Below, piece by piece: positions 39,322 through 48,999 of a stretch of 64,000 nt of DNA; position 1 is the stretch's first letter, and each line of letters starts with the position of its first letter. The notes below the pieces were generated by a model. The model was given only the letters and a program-made list of their open reading frames with translations, had not been told where the DNA came from and ran no database searches. The translations under genes and the position numbers were made by a program. The DNA is from Sphingorhabdus pulchriflava. Lineage in GTDB: Bacteria; Pseudomonadota; Alphaproteobacteria; Sphingomonadales; Sphingomonadaceae. The DNA is taken from NCBI RefSeq assembly GCF_003367235.1, contig NZ_QRGP01000002.1, forward strand, positions 186,001 to 250,000, given 5' to 3'.

Positions 39322-41808
39322 ATGCACCGATCTACCAAAACGGCTACGGCCGCCATTGCCCTAATCTGGGCCTCTCTTTACGCCCAGACGGCCTTTGCCG
39401 AGACATCCGAAAATGCAGGCAATTCTGAAGCTGGCGGTGATGTCGCAGACAATGGAAATGCCCCTGCTGCGCAAGATGGCGAAGAAACCAGCCGGGGCGA
39501 TGTCATCATCGTTACCGCCCGCCGTCGTCAGGAAACAGCTCAAGAAGTGCCGCTCGCCATCTCGGTAATCCGGGGAGACAGCGTCGAATCCACTGGCAAC
39601 TTCAACGTCGTCAAGCTTCAGCAGCTTGCCCCGACCCTGCAGGTCTATACCTCCAATCCGCGCAACACGGCGGTCAACATTCGTGGGCTCGGCGTACCAT
39701 ACGGGCTGACCAGTGACGGATTCGAACAAGGCGTCGGCATTTATGTCGACGATGTTTACAATGCACGCGTTGCCGCTGCGACGTTCGATTTCCTCGACGT
39801 CGAACAGGTTGAGGTACTGCGCGGGCCGCAAGGGACCCTCTATGGCAAGAATACGACCGCCGGCGCGATCAACATCACAACCAACCAGCCGACATTCGAT
39901 TTCGAAGGCCGGGCCGAGGTTACCGTTGGCAATTTGAATTTCAGGCAGGCCAAGGCAGCGATCTCGGGTCCCTTGTCAGACACGATCGCGGCACGAATCG
40001 CGGTTGCAACCACCAGCCGCCGCGGCACAATATTCAACGTCACCAGCGATCGCTATATCAACGAACAGGACAATCTCGGCCTTCGTGGCACGTTATTGTT
40101 TCAGCCGAACGACGATCTGAGTGTCACACTGTCTGGCGACTATAGCAAGCAGAACCCGGAATGCTGCGGCACCGTGTTCGTTCGTGTGGGGCGCACGCAA
40201 CGCGCTCTTGCACGGCAGTATGAAGCGCTGGCCGCTGCGCAGGGATATAGCGTCGTCAGCCGCAATCCCTTCGACCGCCTGACGGATATTGATGCCAGCC
40301 TGAATGCGGGCAACAAGATCGGTGGTGCGTCGTTCAAGGTCAAATGGGATGTTGGTCCCGGCACATTCACCTCGATCAGTGCATGGCGCTTTTGGGACTG
40401 GAAGCCTGAAAATGACCGTGACTTCACCGGCCTGTCGATCGTTGCCAAGTCGCAAAACCCGTCGCAACAGAACCAGTATAGTCAGGAATTCCGCTATAAC
40501 TATTCGGGTGACGCTATCGACTTCGTCGTCGGTGTGTTTGGTTTCAAGCAGCGTATCGACACGCAAGGTGTTGAACAGCAAGGCATCAATGCCAGTCGCT
40601 GGAACCTGACCGGCGCGCTTGCAAACAACCCCGCTGTTCTGAACGGTTTGACCGCGTTGAATACCCAATATCTGAAGAGTACGAGCGCCGCTCTGTTCGG
40701 GCAGTTGAGCTGGAAGATTACCGATGCTTTGACGATTCAGCCGGGCATTCGCATCAACTATGATAAGAAAGAAGGCTTCTATCAGCGCCGGGTAGTCGAC
40801 GGTGCGGGGGTCGAAATTTCCTGCTTCAACCCGGCGCCGCCTGCAGGCTCGATCAGGGCGGCACAATGCGGGGTTTATCAGCCTCAATTGAGCGCGCCGT
40901 CGGTATCGGACTGGAATTTCAGTTACGACCTCAACGTCAACTACAAGCTGGCCGAAGACGTGCTCGCTTACGCAACCTATGCGAAGAGTTTCAAGACGGT
41001 GGGTATCAACCAGAACGGCCTTCCCACCGATGCTGCGGGCAATCCGATCCTAGCCGCGGGCGTGATCAAGCCCGAATCCGTCAACCATTTTGAGGTAGGA
41101 CTCAAAACCCAGCTTTGGGACCGCAAGGCCACGTTCAACCTCGCGGCGTTTCGCACGGACATCAAAAATTATCAGGCAACGGTGACCAACGGCCAGTTGG
41201 GCGTTTTGCGCGGCTATCTTGCCAATGCAGGCAAGGTCCGTTCGCAGGGTCTTGAGGCAGACCTCAAAATCCGGCCGAGTGATCGTTTCAGCGCCTACGC
41301 CAATGCTGCTTACACCGATGCAAAATATGTCCGCTTTGTTGACGCGCCTTGCCCGCCAGAACTTGCAGGCGGCACCACCGCTACGGCAGCCAATCCGCCA
41401 AGCCCCCCGGGGACTGCAGGTGGGTTCAGCCCGGCCAACTGCGACATTTCCGGCCAGCGGCTTCCCGGCGTTTCGAAATGGGCAATCTCGTACGGAGCCG
41501 AAGTCAATACACCGCTGACTTTGTTCGCCACCGAGGGCCAACTCTATGTCGGGTTCGACGGCAATTACCGTTCGGGCTTTTCATCCAACCCGTCGCCGTC
41601 GATTTATACCAATATCGAGGGCTATGCGCTGTCCAATTACCGCGTTGGCTTCCGTTCTGACAATTTCGAAATCTACGGATGGGTCCGCAATGTGTTCGAT
41701 GTAAACTATTTCGAATTGCTTCAGGTTGCGCCGAGTAACGTTGGGCTTGTTGCTGGCCAGTTGGGTGATCCGCGAACCGTGGGCGCAACGGTGAAACTGA
41801 GCTTCTGA
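39322..41808 (+). CDS. TonB-dependent receptor, sulfur cluster
   Basis: The 828-residue outer-membrane receptor has a signal peptide (AFA at about residue 27), a TonB box DVIIVTARR (near residue 61), a plug domain with VEQVEVLRGPQGTLYGKNTTAGAINITT, and a 22-strand barrel ending in GATVKLSF. An extended Cys-containing loop lies near residue 670-710. It follows yezD and precedes TauE/SafE, so the substrate may be a sulfur compound such as a sulfonate or sulfate ester, but the receptor sequence alone does not show it. Confidence 0.93.
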   Translation: MHRSTKTATAAIALIWASLYAQTAFAETSENAGNSEAGGDVADNGNAPAAQDGEETSRGDVIIVTARRRQETAQEVPLAISVIRGDSVESTGNFNVVKLQQLAPTLQVYTSNPRNTAVNIRGLGVPYGLTSDGFEQGVGIYVDDVYNARVAAATFDFLDVEQVEVLRGPQGTLYGKNTTAGAINITTNQPTFDFEGRAEVTVGNLNFRQAKAAISGPLSDTIAARIAVATTSRRGTIFNVTSDRYINEQDNLGLRGTLLFQPNDDLSVTLSGDYSKQNPECCGTVFVRVGRTQRALARQYEALAAAQGYSVVSRNPFDRLTDIDASLNAGNKIGGASFKVKWDVGPGTFTSISAWRFWDWKPENDRDFTGLSIVAKSQNPSQQNQYSQEFRYNYSGDAIDFVVGVFGFKQRIDTQGVEQQGINASRWNLTGALANNPAVLNGLTALNTQYLKSTSAALFGQLSWKITDALTIQPGIRINYDKKEGFYQRRVVDGAGVEISCFNPAPPAGSIRAAQCGVYQPQLSAPSVSDWNFSYDLNVNYKLAEDVLAYATYAKSFKTVGINQNGLPTDAAGNPILAAGVIKPESVNHFEVGLKTQLWDRKATFNLAAFRTDIKNYQATVTNGQLGVLRGYLANAGKVRSQGLEADLKIRPSDRFSAYANAAYTDAKYVRFVDAPCPPELAGGTTATAANPPSPPGTAGGFSPANCDISGQRLPGVSKWAISYGAEVNTPLTLFATEGQLYVGFDGNYRSGFSSNPSPSIYTNIEGYALSNYRVGFRSDNFEIYGWVRNVFDVNYFELLQVAPSNVGLVAGQLGDPRTVGATVKLSF

Positions 41809-41889
41809 TGCCTAGTTGCTGGGGTGATTCCAATGCCCGGCGGTAAAGCACAGCTTAATTGGCCGAAACAATTCTGGAGGGGGTGAGCT

Positions 41890-41955
41890 ATGGTGGAATC
41901 TTACGAGACCGGATATGCAGAAGGAACTGAAGTCGAAAAGGTGCGAGCCAGATGA
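41890..41955 (+). CDS. 21-residue peptide coupled to the TauE/SafE gene
   Basis: ATG 41890 follows a strong GGAGGGGGT ribosome site (41876-41884) and encodes MVESYETGYAEGTEVEKVRAR. Its TGA overlaps the ATG of the exporter gene (ATGA at 41952-41955). The strong ribosome site belongs to the peptide and not to the exporter, which argues that it is translated and couples the exporter to it. No family is recognised. Confidence 0.5.
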   Translation: MVESYETGYAEGTEVEKVRAR

Positions 41956-42728
41956 TTGAATTCCTAAACAGCATCGATCTTTCGGCTATCGCGCCCTTCA
42001 TTGCGATCGGTTTTGCCGCGCAGTTGGTCGATGGCGCGCTGGGCATGGCCTTTGGTGTGATCTGTTCGACCTTGCTGGTCAGCGTGATGGGCGTCGCCCC
42101 GGCGCGCGCCTCTGCGGGTGTGCATCTGGTAGAGATGTTCACCACAGGTGCCTCGGGGATCAGCCATGTTCTCCACAAAAATGTCGACTGGAAACTGTTC
42201 GCGCGGATTGCGGTACCGGGGGTGATTGGCGGAGCGCTGGGCGCCTATGTGCTGTCCAATATCCATGCCGATGTCGCGCGGCCGCTGGTGATGCTCTACC
42301 TCACCTGCCTGGGTTTCTACCTGCTCTACAAGGCGCTCACCTACCCGCAAATGCCCAAAGTAAAGGATGCGAAGGTCACGGTGCCGCTGGGGCTGATCGG
42401 CGGTTTCCTCGATGCTTCGGGCGGGGGCGGCTGGGGGCCGGTGGTCACGTCGAACCTCCTCATTCAGGGCACCGATCCGCGCAAGACCGTGGGCACGGTG
42501 AATACCGCGGAATTTTTTCTGACCTTCACCGTCTCTGCCATGTTCCTGTTCACCATCGGGATTGAGGCGTTTACTCAGGTGACCGGTGGCTTGCTGGTCG
42601 GCGGGCTGCTGGCTGCGCCTTTGGGGGGTTATATTGCGAAGCGCGTGCCACCCAAGACCTTGCTGTTGATGGTGGGTATCGTGCTGACCGCGACCAGCCT
42701 GTTCAGCCTGTATAAGGCGCTGTCCTGA
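41952..42728 (+). CDS. sulfite exporter TauE/SafE family protein
   Basis: The 258-residue protein has about eight helices and both TauE/SafE repeats: IGFAAQLVDGALGMAFGVICSTLLVSVMGVAPARASAGVHLVEMFTTGASG at residues 16-66 and GLIGGFLDASGGGGWGPVVTSNLL near residues 145-170. Such proteins export sulfite or organosulfur anions. Start overlap with the 21-residue peptide and the Rrf2/YezD neighbours support a sulfur role. Confidence 0.92.
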   Translation: MIEFLNSIDLSAIAPFIAIGFAAQLVDGALGMAFGVICSTLLVSVMGVAPARASAGVHLVEMFTTGASGISHVLHKNVDWKLFARIAVPGVIGGALGAYVLSNIHADVARPLVMLYLTCLGFYLLYKALTYPQMPKVKDAKVTVPLGLIGGFLDASGGGGWGPVVTSNLLIQGTDPRKTVGTVNTAEFFLTFTVSAMFLFTIGIEAFTQVTGGLLVGGLLAAPLGGYIAKRVPPKTLLLMVGIVLTATSLFSLYKALS

Positions 42729-42791
42729 CCTCCAACCGCTTGCTTTTGCTGGCGCAATAGGCTTTCACCAACCTAATTTAGTGGCAACATC

Positions 42792-42875
42792 ACCGTAGCC
42801 CTGAGCCTGTCGAAGGGCGCCTCACAGGTTGGCGCTAGGCCGAAAGGCGTGCTTCGACAGGCTCAGCACTACGGT
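42792..42875. repeat. 24-bp imperfect inverted repeat with CTTCGACAGGCTCAG core
   Basis: Arms at 42792-42815 and 42852-42875 match in 22 of 24 positions as reverse complements, with a 36-base loop. The core CTTCGACAGGCTCAG is a very common intergenic repeat in sphingomonad and other genomes. It lies between TauE/SafE and the symporter gene and includes the open but unlikely upstream start of the latter. Confidence 0.75.
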
Positions 42876-42917
42876 ATCCAAAAAGTTGCCGGATCCGTTG
42901 AGGGGAAGGGGGACGGG

Positions 42918-44462
42918 ATGCCGCTGGCTTATACCGGATATGATTGGGCGGTACTCGGGGCCTATGTCGCGTTGCTCGCGCTCGCGGCCTGGTGGTCGTC
43001 GCGGCGCAATCCGGCGAAGGCGGAGGATTACTTCCTTGCGGGCCACCATGCGCCTGCATGGCTGGTGGCGATATCTGCGCTGTCGACGATGCAATCCGCC
43101 GCGACCTTCCTCGGCGCGCCCGACAATAGCTTTCGCGGGGACTGGAGTTATCTGACCAGCAATTTCGCGGCGGTCATCGCGGCGGTGTTTGTCGCACGGC
43201 TGCTGATCCCGCGATACTATGCGCTCGGCGTGACCACCGTTTACGAACTGCTTGAGGTGCGCTTTGACCGGACGGCGCGGCGCGCGGCGGCGGGGATGTA
43301 TCTGGTCGGGCGGATCTTGGCGAGCGGGGCGCGGCTCTATCTCGCGGCAATTGCGGTCTCGATGATCATCTTCCTCGATGTCGAGCCGCAGCATATCTTG
43401 ATCGCCTCTGCGGTGCTGGTGGTGTTCGGTATTGTCTTTACTTTGTTCGGCGGGCTCAATGCGGTGATCTGGAGCGATCTGGTGCAGGTGGTGCTCTATG
43501 TCGGCGGCGCGCTGATTGTCTTCTGGCTGCTCTGGAACCGTATCCCTGCACCAGCGGCGGAGATCTGGGAAGGGTTGCGCCACGCGCCGGGGGGTGTTGA
43601 CAAATTGCGGCTGTTCGACTGGTCGCTCGACTGGTCAAAGCCCTTTACGGTGTGGGCGATCCTGACCGGGCTGGTGCTGCTCAACATCGGCAATGCCGGG
43701 CTCGATCAGGATACCAGCCAGCGCTTCCTTGCCTGCGAAGATGCCAAGACGGGCAACCGCGCGCTGTACCTTTCGATGTGGATGACGATCCCCGTCGTCG
43801 CGCTGTTCATGGCCATCGGCTCGCTGCTCCACATCTTCTACGAACGACCCGAACTGATGGGCGCGAACGCCAGCGCGATGCAGGGCTTTTCGGGGGAGAA
43901 GATCACCATTTTCATGTCCTTCATCCTCTCCGAAATTCCGCCGGGGGTGCGCGGGCTGATCACCGTCGGCGTGATTGCGGCGGCGGCGATCAATTCGGGG
44001 TTGATTTCGATGTCGGCGGTGCTGGTGAGCGACTTCTACCGGCCTTGGAGGGAGCGGCATAGCGCGCAGGTGAGCGAGCACCATTATGTCAACGCCGGGC
44101 GCGGGGCGATGCTGCTGCTCGCGCTTGCGCTGTTCGCGATGTCGATCCTCTGTTTTTACTGGCAGCGCTATACCGACATGCCTTTGCTCGAATTCGTGCT
44201 CGGCGTGATGGCCTTTGCCTATTCTGGGCTGCTCGGCGTCTATGCGACGGTGCTGTTCACCATGCGCGGCTCGACTAGATCGGTGATCGCGGCGCTCGCG
44301 GTGGGCTTTGTCGCGATCCTGCTGCAACAGCACTACATTGTCGACAGCCTCGGTCTACCGCCAGCGATGAAGGGCCTCGCCTTCCCCTGGCAGCTGTGCA
44401 TCGGGGCGGGGTTGGCGTTTCTGGTGTGTTCGACCGGTTCCGGATCGGGCAAAGCCGCATAG
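42918..44462 (+). CDS. sodium:solute symporter (SSS family)
   Basis: From ATG 42918, behind GGGGACGGG, the protein has 514 residues with about 13 membrane helices. SSS signatures include a first helix AVLGAYVALLALAAWWSSRRNPAKAEDYFLAGHHAPAWLVAISALSTMQSAATFLGAPD, GLNAVIWSDLVQVVLYVGGAL, and a long central GNAGLDQDTSQRFLAC segment. It would drive uptake of a small solute with Na+; the substrate is not evident. A longer frame starting at 42849 would be translated from the repeat and is rejected. Confidence 0.9.
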   Translation: MPLAYTGYDWAVLGAYVALLALAAWWSSRRNPAKAEDYFLAGHHAPAWLVAISALSTMQSAATFLGAPDNSFRGDWSYLTSNFAAVIAAVFVARLLIPRYYALGVTTVYELLEVRFDRTARRAAAGMYLVGRILASGARLYLAAIAVSMIIFLDVEPQHILIASAVLVVFGIVFTLFGGLNAVIWSDLVQVVLYVGGALIVFWLLWNRIPAPAAEIWEGLRHAPGGVDKLRLFDWSLDWSKPFTVWAILTGLVLLNIGNAGLDQDTSQRFLACEDAKTGNRALYLSMWMTIPVVALFMAIGSLLHIFYERPELMGANASAMQGFSGEKITIFMSFILSEIPPGVRGLITVGVIAAAAINSGLISMSAVLVSDFYRPWRERHSAQVSEHHYVNAGRGAMLLLALALFAMSILCFYWQRYTDMPLLEFVLGVMAFAYSGLLGVYATVLFTMRGSTRSVIAALAVGFVAILLQQHYIVDSLGLPPAMKGLAFPWQLCIGAGLAFLVCSTGSGSGKAA

Positions 44463-44523
44463 CCAAATGCTCTAGCACATTTTGGTTTCTTTGCTTGGTG
44501 CAGGCAGAAACTACATAGCGCGG

Positions 44524-45228
44524 ATGCCGACTGATATATTGTTCCCGCCTTTGCTTGTAGCCCATATCGCAATGGGCGCGGCGGCGCTTGTTTCTGGTTT
44601 GGTCGCAATGGCGAGCCGAAAGGGCGCGACTGGTTTGCATGAGCGTGCGGGGCAGATTTACTTTGGAACAATGATCGGCATGGCGGCATCGGCGGTGCTG
44701 CTCACCAGTTGGGAGCCCGACCGGCTGTCGATGACAGCGGGCATCTGGACCATCTATCTGGTGCTGACCTCCTGGAGCGCGGCGCGATCGAAGAACGGGG
44801 CTGCTGGCCCGATTGAAAAAGCCTCTTTACCGCTTGCCTTGTTGGCCACCGCGCTATTCCTCGACGGCGGCATCGCAGCCTATCGTGCACCGGACGGCAA
44901 TTTTCAGAGCATGTCGCATGTCGGCTTTTGGGTGTTTGGGGGGCTGGCGGCGCTTTCTGTGGTTTTCGACCTGTACCTGTTCTGGCGTGGCAAACTGCAA
45001 CCGCGACAGCGCACCGCCCGGCATTTGTGGCGCATGGTTACGGCCTATTTTTTGGCCGCAACATCGCTGTTTCTGGGTCAGCAGGACGATGTGTTTCCTT
45101 TCATGCAGGGGTCCCCAATATTGCTGATACCTTCGCTCGCGACGCTCGCCTATCTGGTTTATTGGGCGATGCGTGTCAGGTTTGTGCGAAACTGGATGGG
45201 CGTCCCCACAACGCGCAAAGCGACCTAG
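44524..45228 (+). CDS. DUF2306-like integral membrane protein
   Basis: From ATG 44524 the protein has 234 residues and about seven hydrophobic helices. The first pair reads LLVAHIAMGAAALVSGLVAMASRKGATGLHERAGQIYF, resembling the DUF2306 pattern of His-containing membrane proteins in which HERxGxxY ends the loop. Function unknown. It follows the symporter after about 60 bases, and no shared pathway is evident. Confidence 0.6.
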   Translation: MPTDILFPPLLVAHIAMGAAALVSGLVAMASRKGATGLHERAGQIYFGTMIGMAASAVLLTSWEPDRLSMTAGIWTIYLVLTSWSAARSKNGAAGPIEKASLPLALLATALFLDGGIAAYRAPDGNFQSMSHVGFWVFGGLAALSVVFDLYLFWRGKLQPRQRTARHLWRMVTAYFLAATSLFLGQQDDVFPFMQGSPILLIPSLATLAYLVYWAMRVRFVRNWMGVPTTRKAT

Positions 45229-45325
45229 TCTAATGTTTACATTGACGATTGCTAATGCAGATCCTTAGCATGAACGATGTATGCGCACCGATAGTGATAG
45301 TGCTGGACATAATTGGGAATCACAA

Positions 45326-46147
45326 ATGCTGCTGCGATGGGTGCTGGGTTCACTTTTGCTGATGTGCGGGCTGGCCATTTCACCTGCTGCCCACGCCTCG
45401 CAAATTTGCGAAAATGTCCTGATCGGGGAAACGCCACCTCAGATTGTCGGCTACAGCGGTCCCAATAACAACCAACCCATCTACGGCCCGCCCCAGCCCA
45501 TTTATCAGGAACAATGCTATTGGAAATATGGCGCGCTGGCGCTGAATCCGTCGACCCGCGTCTACACTTCCGCATGGAATTATGACGACATCCGAGAAGC
45601 CGAAAATTACGTCAAAGGCCAGTGCGGTTATGCCTGCGCCTGGGTGAGTTTTGGTGAGAATTTCGCGTGGATTGCCATTTCCGAAGATGACCGCGTAACC
45701 GGCATCAGCGTGAAGAGCAGCGCCGATGCGGAGAAACAATGCGCGCTGTCGGGCGGGGTCGATTGTGTCACGGTTCTGGCTGGCAGCAGCACCTCCGACG
45801 CGAATTACTGGTATTTTGGCGCGGTCGCCTATGATGCCTTAACCGGGGCTGGCGCGAACTCCTGGGCTTATGCCCGCCGGAACGAAGCGCGGGCAGCTGC
45901 AATCACAAGCTGCGCCTCCCCCGGCTGCTGGGCCTATGCCTTTCAGACCGGCTATGGTGGGATCGCCCTGGCAGATGATGGCACGCTTTTTGGCGGATGG
46001 TCGGCCCGCAGCGAAGAAAGTGCGGGTAAAGCCGCTGTCAAAAATTGCGAGAAGGAAAAGGGCAAGAAATCCTGCTCGATGGTCAAAACCGGGTCGGCAC
46101 TGGGGCCTTCGACCTTTCAGCCAAAGCCGCCGAAGAAAAAGAAATAA
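45326..46147 (+). CDS. exported DUF4189 protein
   Basis: From ATG 45326 the protein has 273 residues with a signal peptide (LLRWVLGSLLLMCGLAISPAAHA). Two DUF4189-like units follow: YWKYGALALNPSTRVYTSAWNYDDIREAENYVKGQCGYACAWVSFGENFAWIAISED, and YWYFGAVAYDALTGAGANSWAYARRNEARAAAITSCASPGCWAYAF. Each has the paired Cys and the W/Y-x-GAxA motif. A Lys/Pro-rich tail closes the chain. The family is exported, of unknown role, and usually disulfide-bonded. Confidence 0.8.
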   Translation: MLLRWVLGSLLLMCGLAISPAAHASQICENVLIGETPPQIVGYSGPNNNQPIYGPPQPIYQEQCYWKYGALALNPSTRVYTSAWNYDDIREAENYVKGQCGYACAWVSFGENFAWIAISEDDRVTGISVKSSADAEKQCALSGGVDCVTVLAGSSTSDANYWYFGAVAYDALTGAGANSWAYARRNEARAAAITSCASPGCWAYAFQTGYGGIALADDGTLFGGWSARSEESAGKAAVKNCEKEKGKKSCSMVKTGSALGPSTFQPKPPKKKK

Positions 46148-46232
46148 TAACCCGCTTTGAATTTAGCCATTCACGGCTTCGGCTGATGCTCCTCAAGCTG
46201 TTTCCCAAAAGCCACGAACGAGGCAGACTGTC

Positions 46233-46943
46233 ATGAGATTTGGATATTTTTTTGCAGCCACAGCAATCTTTCTGCTGCCCGCCTGCGCATCGCTGAAAAC
46301 GGGCTCGCAAATATCGACGGCGGGCGTCCCATCCGCTTATACGCTGCATGATGTTCACACGGAATTGGTTGCTCGCGAGGGTCGACAGGTCCTTCGGGTG
46401 GAACTGACCGATGCAGAGCAGGCGCGGCAGCTTGCCGGAACAGGCGGAAACCGCCCGACCTATATGTTGTTTAACGACGTACTGGATAACGGTACAATCG
46501 AGGTCAGCATTGCCGCCGAACTGAATGGCAAAAGCGGACCAGATGCACGTGGATTTGCCGGGTTGATGTTTCATCACGCGGAGTCGGACGGCAGCTATGA
46601 GGCGGTCTATCTGCGGATGACCAACGGAACCCTCAATGACCCTGTTCCGCCTGCGCCGCGAAATGTGCGGGCCATTCAGTATATCGCGCATCCCGATTTC
46701 CATTTCCCGGTTTCGCGCGAACGTTTCCCCGGAAAATATGAAAACGCTGCTCCAGTCAAAACCGGTACCAGCCACCGGTTGCGGCTGGATATCGACGGCA
46801 GCCGCTTGTCGGCCTTTGTAGATGGGCAGTTAGTATTGTCGTTAGACGACTTGAAATTCGCCAACCGTAACGGCGGGTTTGGACTGTGGATTGGCGACGG
46901 CACGCGCGCCTATTTTTCCGATCTTAAGGTCATACGGCGCTGA
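46233..46943 (+). CDS. lipoprotein with laminin-G/ConA-like domain
   Basis: The 236-residue product has a lipoprotein signal with lipobox LLPAC (Cys18). The rest has the beta-sandwich pattern of ConA-like/DUF1080-type domains: GTIEVSIAAELNGKSGPDARGFAGLMFHHAESDGSYEAVYLRMTNGT, then HRLRLDIDGSRLSAFVDGQLVLSLDDLKFANRNGGFGLWIGDGTRAYFSDLKV. Such domains bind or act on glycans, and the neighbour encodes a probable peptidoglycan hydrolase. Activity cannot be predicted. Confidence 0.75.
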   Translation: MRFGYFFAATAIFLLPACASLKTGSQISTAGVPSAYTLHDVHTELVAREGRQVLRVELTDAEQARQLAGTGGNRPTYMLFNDVLDNGTIEVSIAAELNGKSGPDARGFAGLMFHHAESDGSYEAVYLRMTNGTLNDPVPPAPRNVRAIQYIAHPDFHFPVSRERFPGKYENAAPVKTGTSHRLRLDIDGSRLSAFVDGQLVLSLDDLKFANRNGGFGLWIGDGTRAYFSDLKVIRR

Positions 46944-46960
46944 CCGTGTTTGCACCGCGA

Positions 46961-48208
46961 TTAGTATAGCAGATACGGCTTGCGTGTTTCGCGAAAGGCC
47001 GCCTCATCGGCGTGCCATTTGGCTTCGATTTCCGCCATACTCTTTCCTGCGATAATGTCCTCACGCACCCAGTTCACCCCTGCGAGGCGATCGAAATGGC
47101 TGGGGGTGCCAGCCAGAAATTTGAACTTTTTCGGGTAAAGATCATGAACTGCCTTCACCATGGCTACGCCGGTGCGGAACGGGCGGAAGCTGGCGCGGTC
47201 GGGCGTCAGCAATTGCACGCCGCCGCACAATTTGCCGGCATATTTGGATTCGGTCGGGGTGAATGACTTCGGGTGGAATTTCGTGCCGGCGATTCCCATC
47301 GCGTTCAGATATTTTGACAATTCACCGCCATGAATGAACGGGGCGCCGATATATTCGAACGGCCGCTTTGTGCCGCGCCCTTCCGAAACATTTGTCCCTT
47401 CGAACAGAGCGGTTCCCGGATAGACCAAAGGCGTCCAGCGCCATTTTATATTGGGAGACGGGGCAATCCAGGGGATATGTTCGGGATGTAATTGCCCGAT
47501 TCCCCGATACCAGCCGCGCATCGGTATGACCGTCAGGTCGACGGGCAGCTTTTGTTCGGCAACGAACATTCTCGCTAATTCGCCCATCGTCATTCCGTGG
47601 ACAACGGGCATAGCGAATATGCCGATAAAGGACGTGAGCGCCGGATCGAGAAGCGGCCCTTCCACCAATTCGCCGCCCATCGGATTGGGCCGGTCGAGCA
47701 CGACTACCGGTATCGCCGCTTTCGCGGCGGCGCGCAGGATGAGCATCAGGGTTGACGGGTAGGTGTAGAAGCGAGCTCCGACATCCTGCATGTCAAAGAC
47801 CAGCGTATCGATACCGGCCAGCATCTCTGCGGTAGGTTCACGCGTCGAGCCGTAGAGGCTGTAAACCGGCAGCCCGGTGGTAAGGTCAGTCCCGTGCCCG
47901 ACTTTTTCGCCCGCTGCAGCGATTCCAGCGATTCCGTGCTCCGGTGAAAACAGAGCGCCCACATCGATATTGGCTGCGCGCAATAGGTTGACATCACGCC
48001 TGCCTTGACGGTCGACCCCGGTGTGATTGGTGACCAGGCCGATGCGTCTACCCGCAAGCAGGCCGAGGCGGCTGGACAGCAAGGTTTCGATGCCCGGCAC
48101 AATGCGAATGTCGCTTATCTTCCGGCTTAAAAACCGGGGGGTTGCAGCCCGGGTTGCGGTCGGTGCCGCAGCCATCATGGTTATTAAAGCTCGGCGCGAG
48201 ATGGGCAT
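46961..48208 (-). CDS. DUF1343 exported exo-beta-N-acetylmuramidase (NamZ-like)
   Basis: This 415-residue protein has a Tat-like or Sec signal (SRRALITMMAAAPTATRA) and the DUF1343 motifs GLVTNHTGVDRQG, ALFSPEHGIAG, VFDMQDVGARFYTYPSTLMLILRAAAKAAIPVVVLDRPNPMGG and GTNVSEGRGTKRPFEYIGAPF. The characterised member NamZ removes N-acetylmuramic acid from glycan ends. Export and the glycan-related lipoprotein gene facing it suggest a role in peptidoglycan turnover. Confidence 0.88.
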   Translation of the reverse strand: MPISRRALITMMAAAPTATRAATPRFLSRKISDIRIVPGIETLLSSRLGLLAGRRIGLVTNHTGVDRQGRRDVNLLRAANIDVGALFSPEHGIAGIAAAGEKVGHGTDLTTGLPVYSLYGSTREPTAEMLAGIDTLVFDMQDVGARFYTYPSTLMLILRAAAKAAIPVVVLDRPNPMGGELVEGPLLDPALTSFIGIFAMPVVHGMTMGELARMFVAEQKLPVDLTVIPMRGWYRGIGQLHPEHIPWIAPSPNIKWRWTPLVYPGTALFEGTNVSEGRGTKRPFEYIGAPFIHGGELSKYLNAMGIAGTKFHPKSFTPTESKYAGKLCGGVQLLTPDRASFRPFRTGVAMVKAVHDLYPKKFKFLAGTPSHFDRLAGVNWVREDIIAGKSMAEIEAKWHADEAAFRETRKPYLLY

Positions 48209-48245
48209 GCGGCCAAACTATGCGCGGCCAAGGCAATGTGCAAAG

Positions 48246-48276
48246 CAAAAGGGCCAGAGGTTTCCCTCCGGCCCTT
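48246..48276 (-). terminator. intrinsic terminator downstream of rplA
   Basis: On the minus strand AGGGCCGGAGGG and CCTCTGGCCCT form a stem with an AAA loop, followed by TTTTGCTTTG. It ends the rplKA transcript 25 bases after the rplA stop, before the DUF1343 gene. Confidence 0.85.
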
Positions 48277-48299
48277 CGCAATTTCGTTATGGCGGTGGT

Positions 48300-48995
48300 T
48301 TAGGCGCCAGCGACGTCCGCGACGTCAACCTTCAGGCCGGGGCCCATGGTCGAGCTGATCGCGATCTTGCGCAGATATTTGCCCTTGGCGCCCGAAGGCT
48401 TGGACTTGACGACGGCATCAACCAGCGCGTCGAAATTTTTGCGTAGATCGGCGTCGGAGAAGCTCTTCTTGCCGATACCGCTGTGGATGATGCCCTGCTT
48501 TTCAACGCGGAACTCAACCTGACCCGACTTCGCAGCCTTGACGGCTTCGGCGACGTCCATGGTCACGGTGCCCAGCTTCGGGTTCGGCATCAGGCCCTTG
48601 GGTCCCAGCACCTTGCCGAGGCGGCCGACGATGCCCATCATGTCGGGCGTCGCGATCACGCGGTCATAGTTCAGGTTGCCGGCCTGCATATCTTCCATCA
48701 GGTCTTCGGCACCGACCTTGTCGGCTCCAGCAGCGGTTGCTGCGTCGGCCTTGTCGCCACGTGCGAACACGGCGACCTTCATGTCTTTGCCTGTTCCGGC
48801 AGGCAGCGAAACCATGCCACGGACCATCTGGTCGGCGTGGCGCGGGTCAACGCCGAGGTTCAGCGCGACTTCGATGGTTTCGTCAAACTTGGCGGTGGCC
48901 AGTTCCTTGATGGTCTTCAGCGCTTCATCAACGCCATAGAGCTTTTCTGCGTCGAGCGCGGCGAGGGTCTTTGCCTTCTTGGTCAGCTTTGCCAT
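48300..48995 (-). CDS. rplA: 50S ribosomal protein L1
   Basis: From ATG 48995 the protein has 231 residues: [60 protein letters not shown] and [22 protein letters not shown]. An upstream in-frame start (49046) lies inside rplK and is not used. rplK lies 4 bases upstream. A terminator follows, so rplKA forms its own unit; rplJ is not the next gene as it usually is. Confidence 0.98.
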   Translation of the reverse strand: MAKLTKKAKTLAALDAEKLYGVDEALKTIKELATAKFDETIEVALNLGVDPRHADQMVRGMVSLPAGTGKDMKVAVFARGDKADAATAAGADKVGAEDLMEDMQAGNLNYDRVIATPDMMGIVGRLGKVLGPKGLMPNPKLGTVTMDVAEAVKAAKSGQVEFRVEKQGIIHSGIGKKSFSDADLRKNFDALVDAVVKSKPSGAKGKYLRKIAISSTMGPGLKVDVADVAGA

Positions 48996-48999
48996 GATC

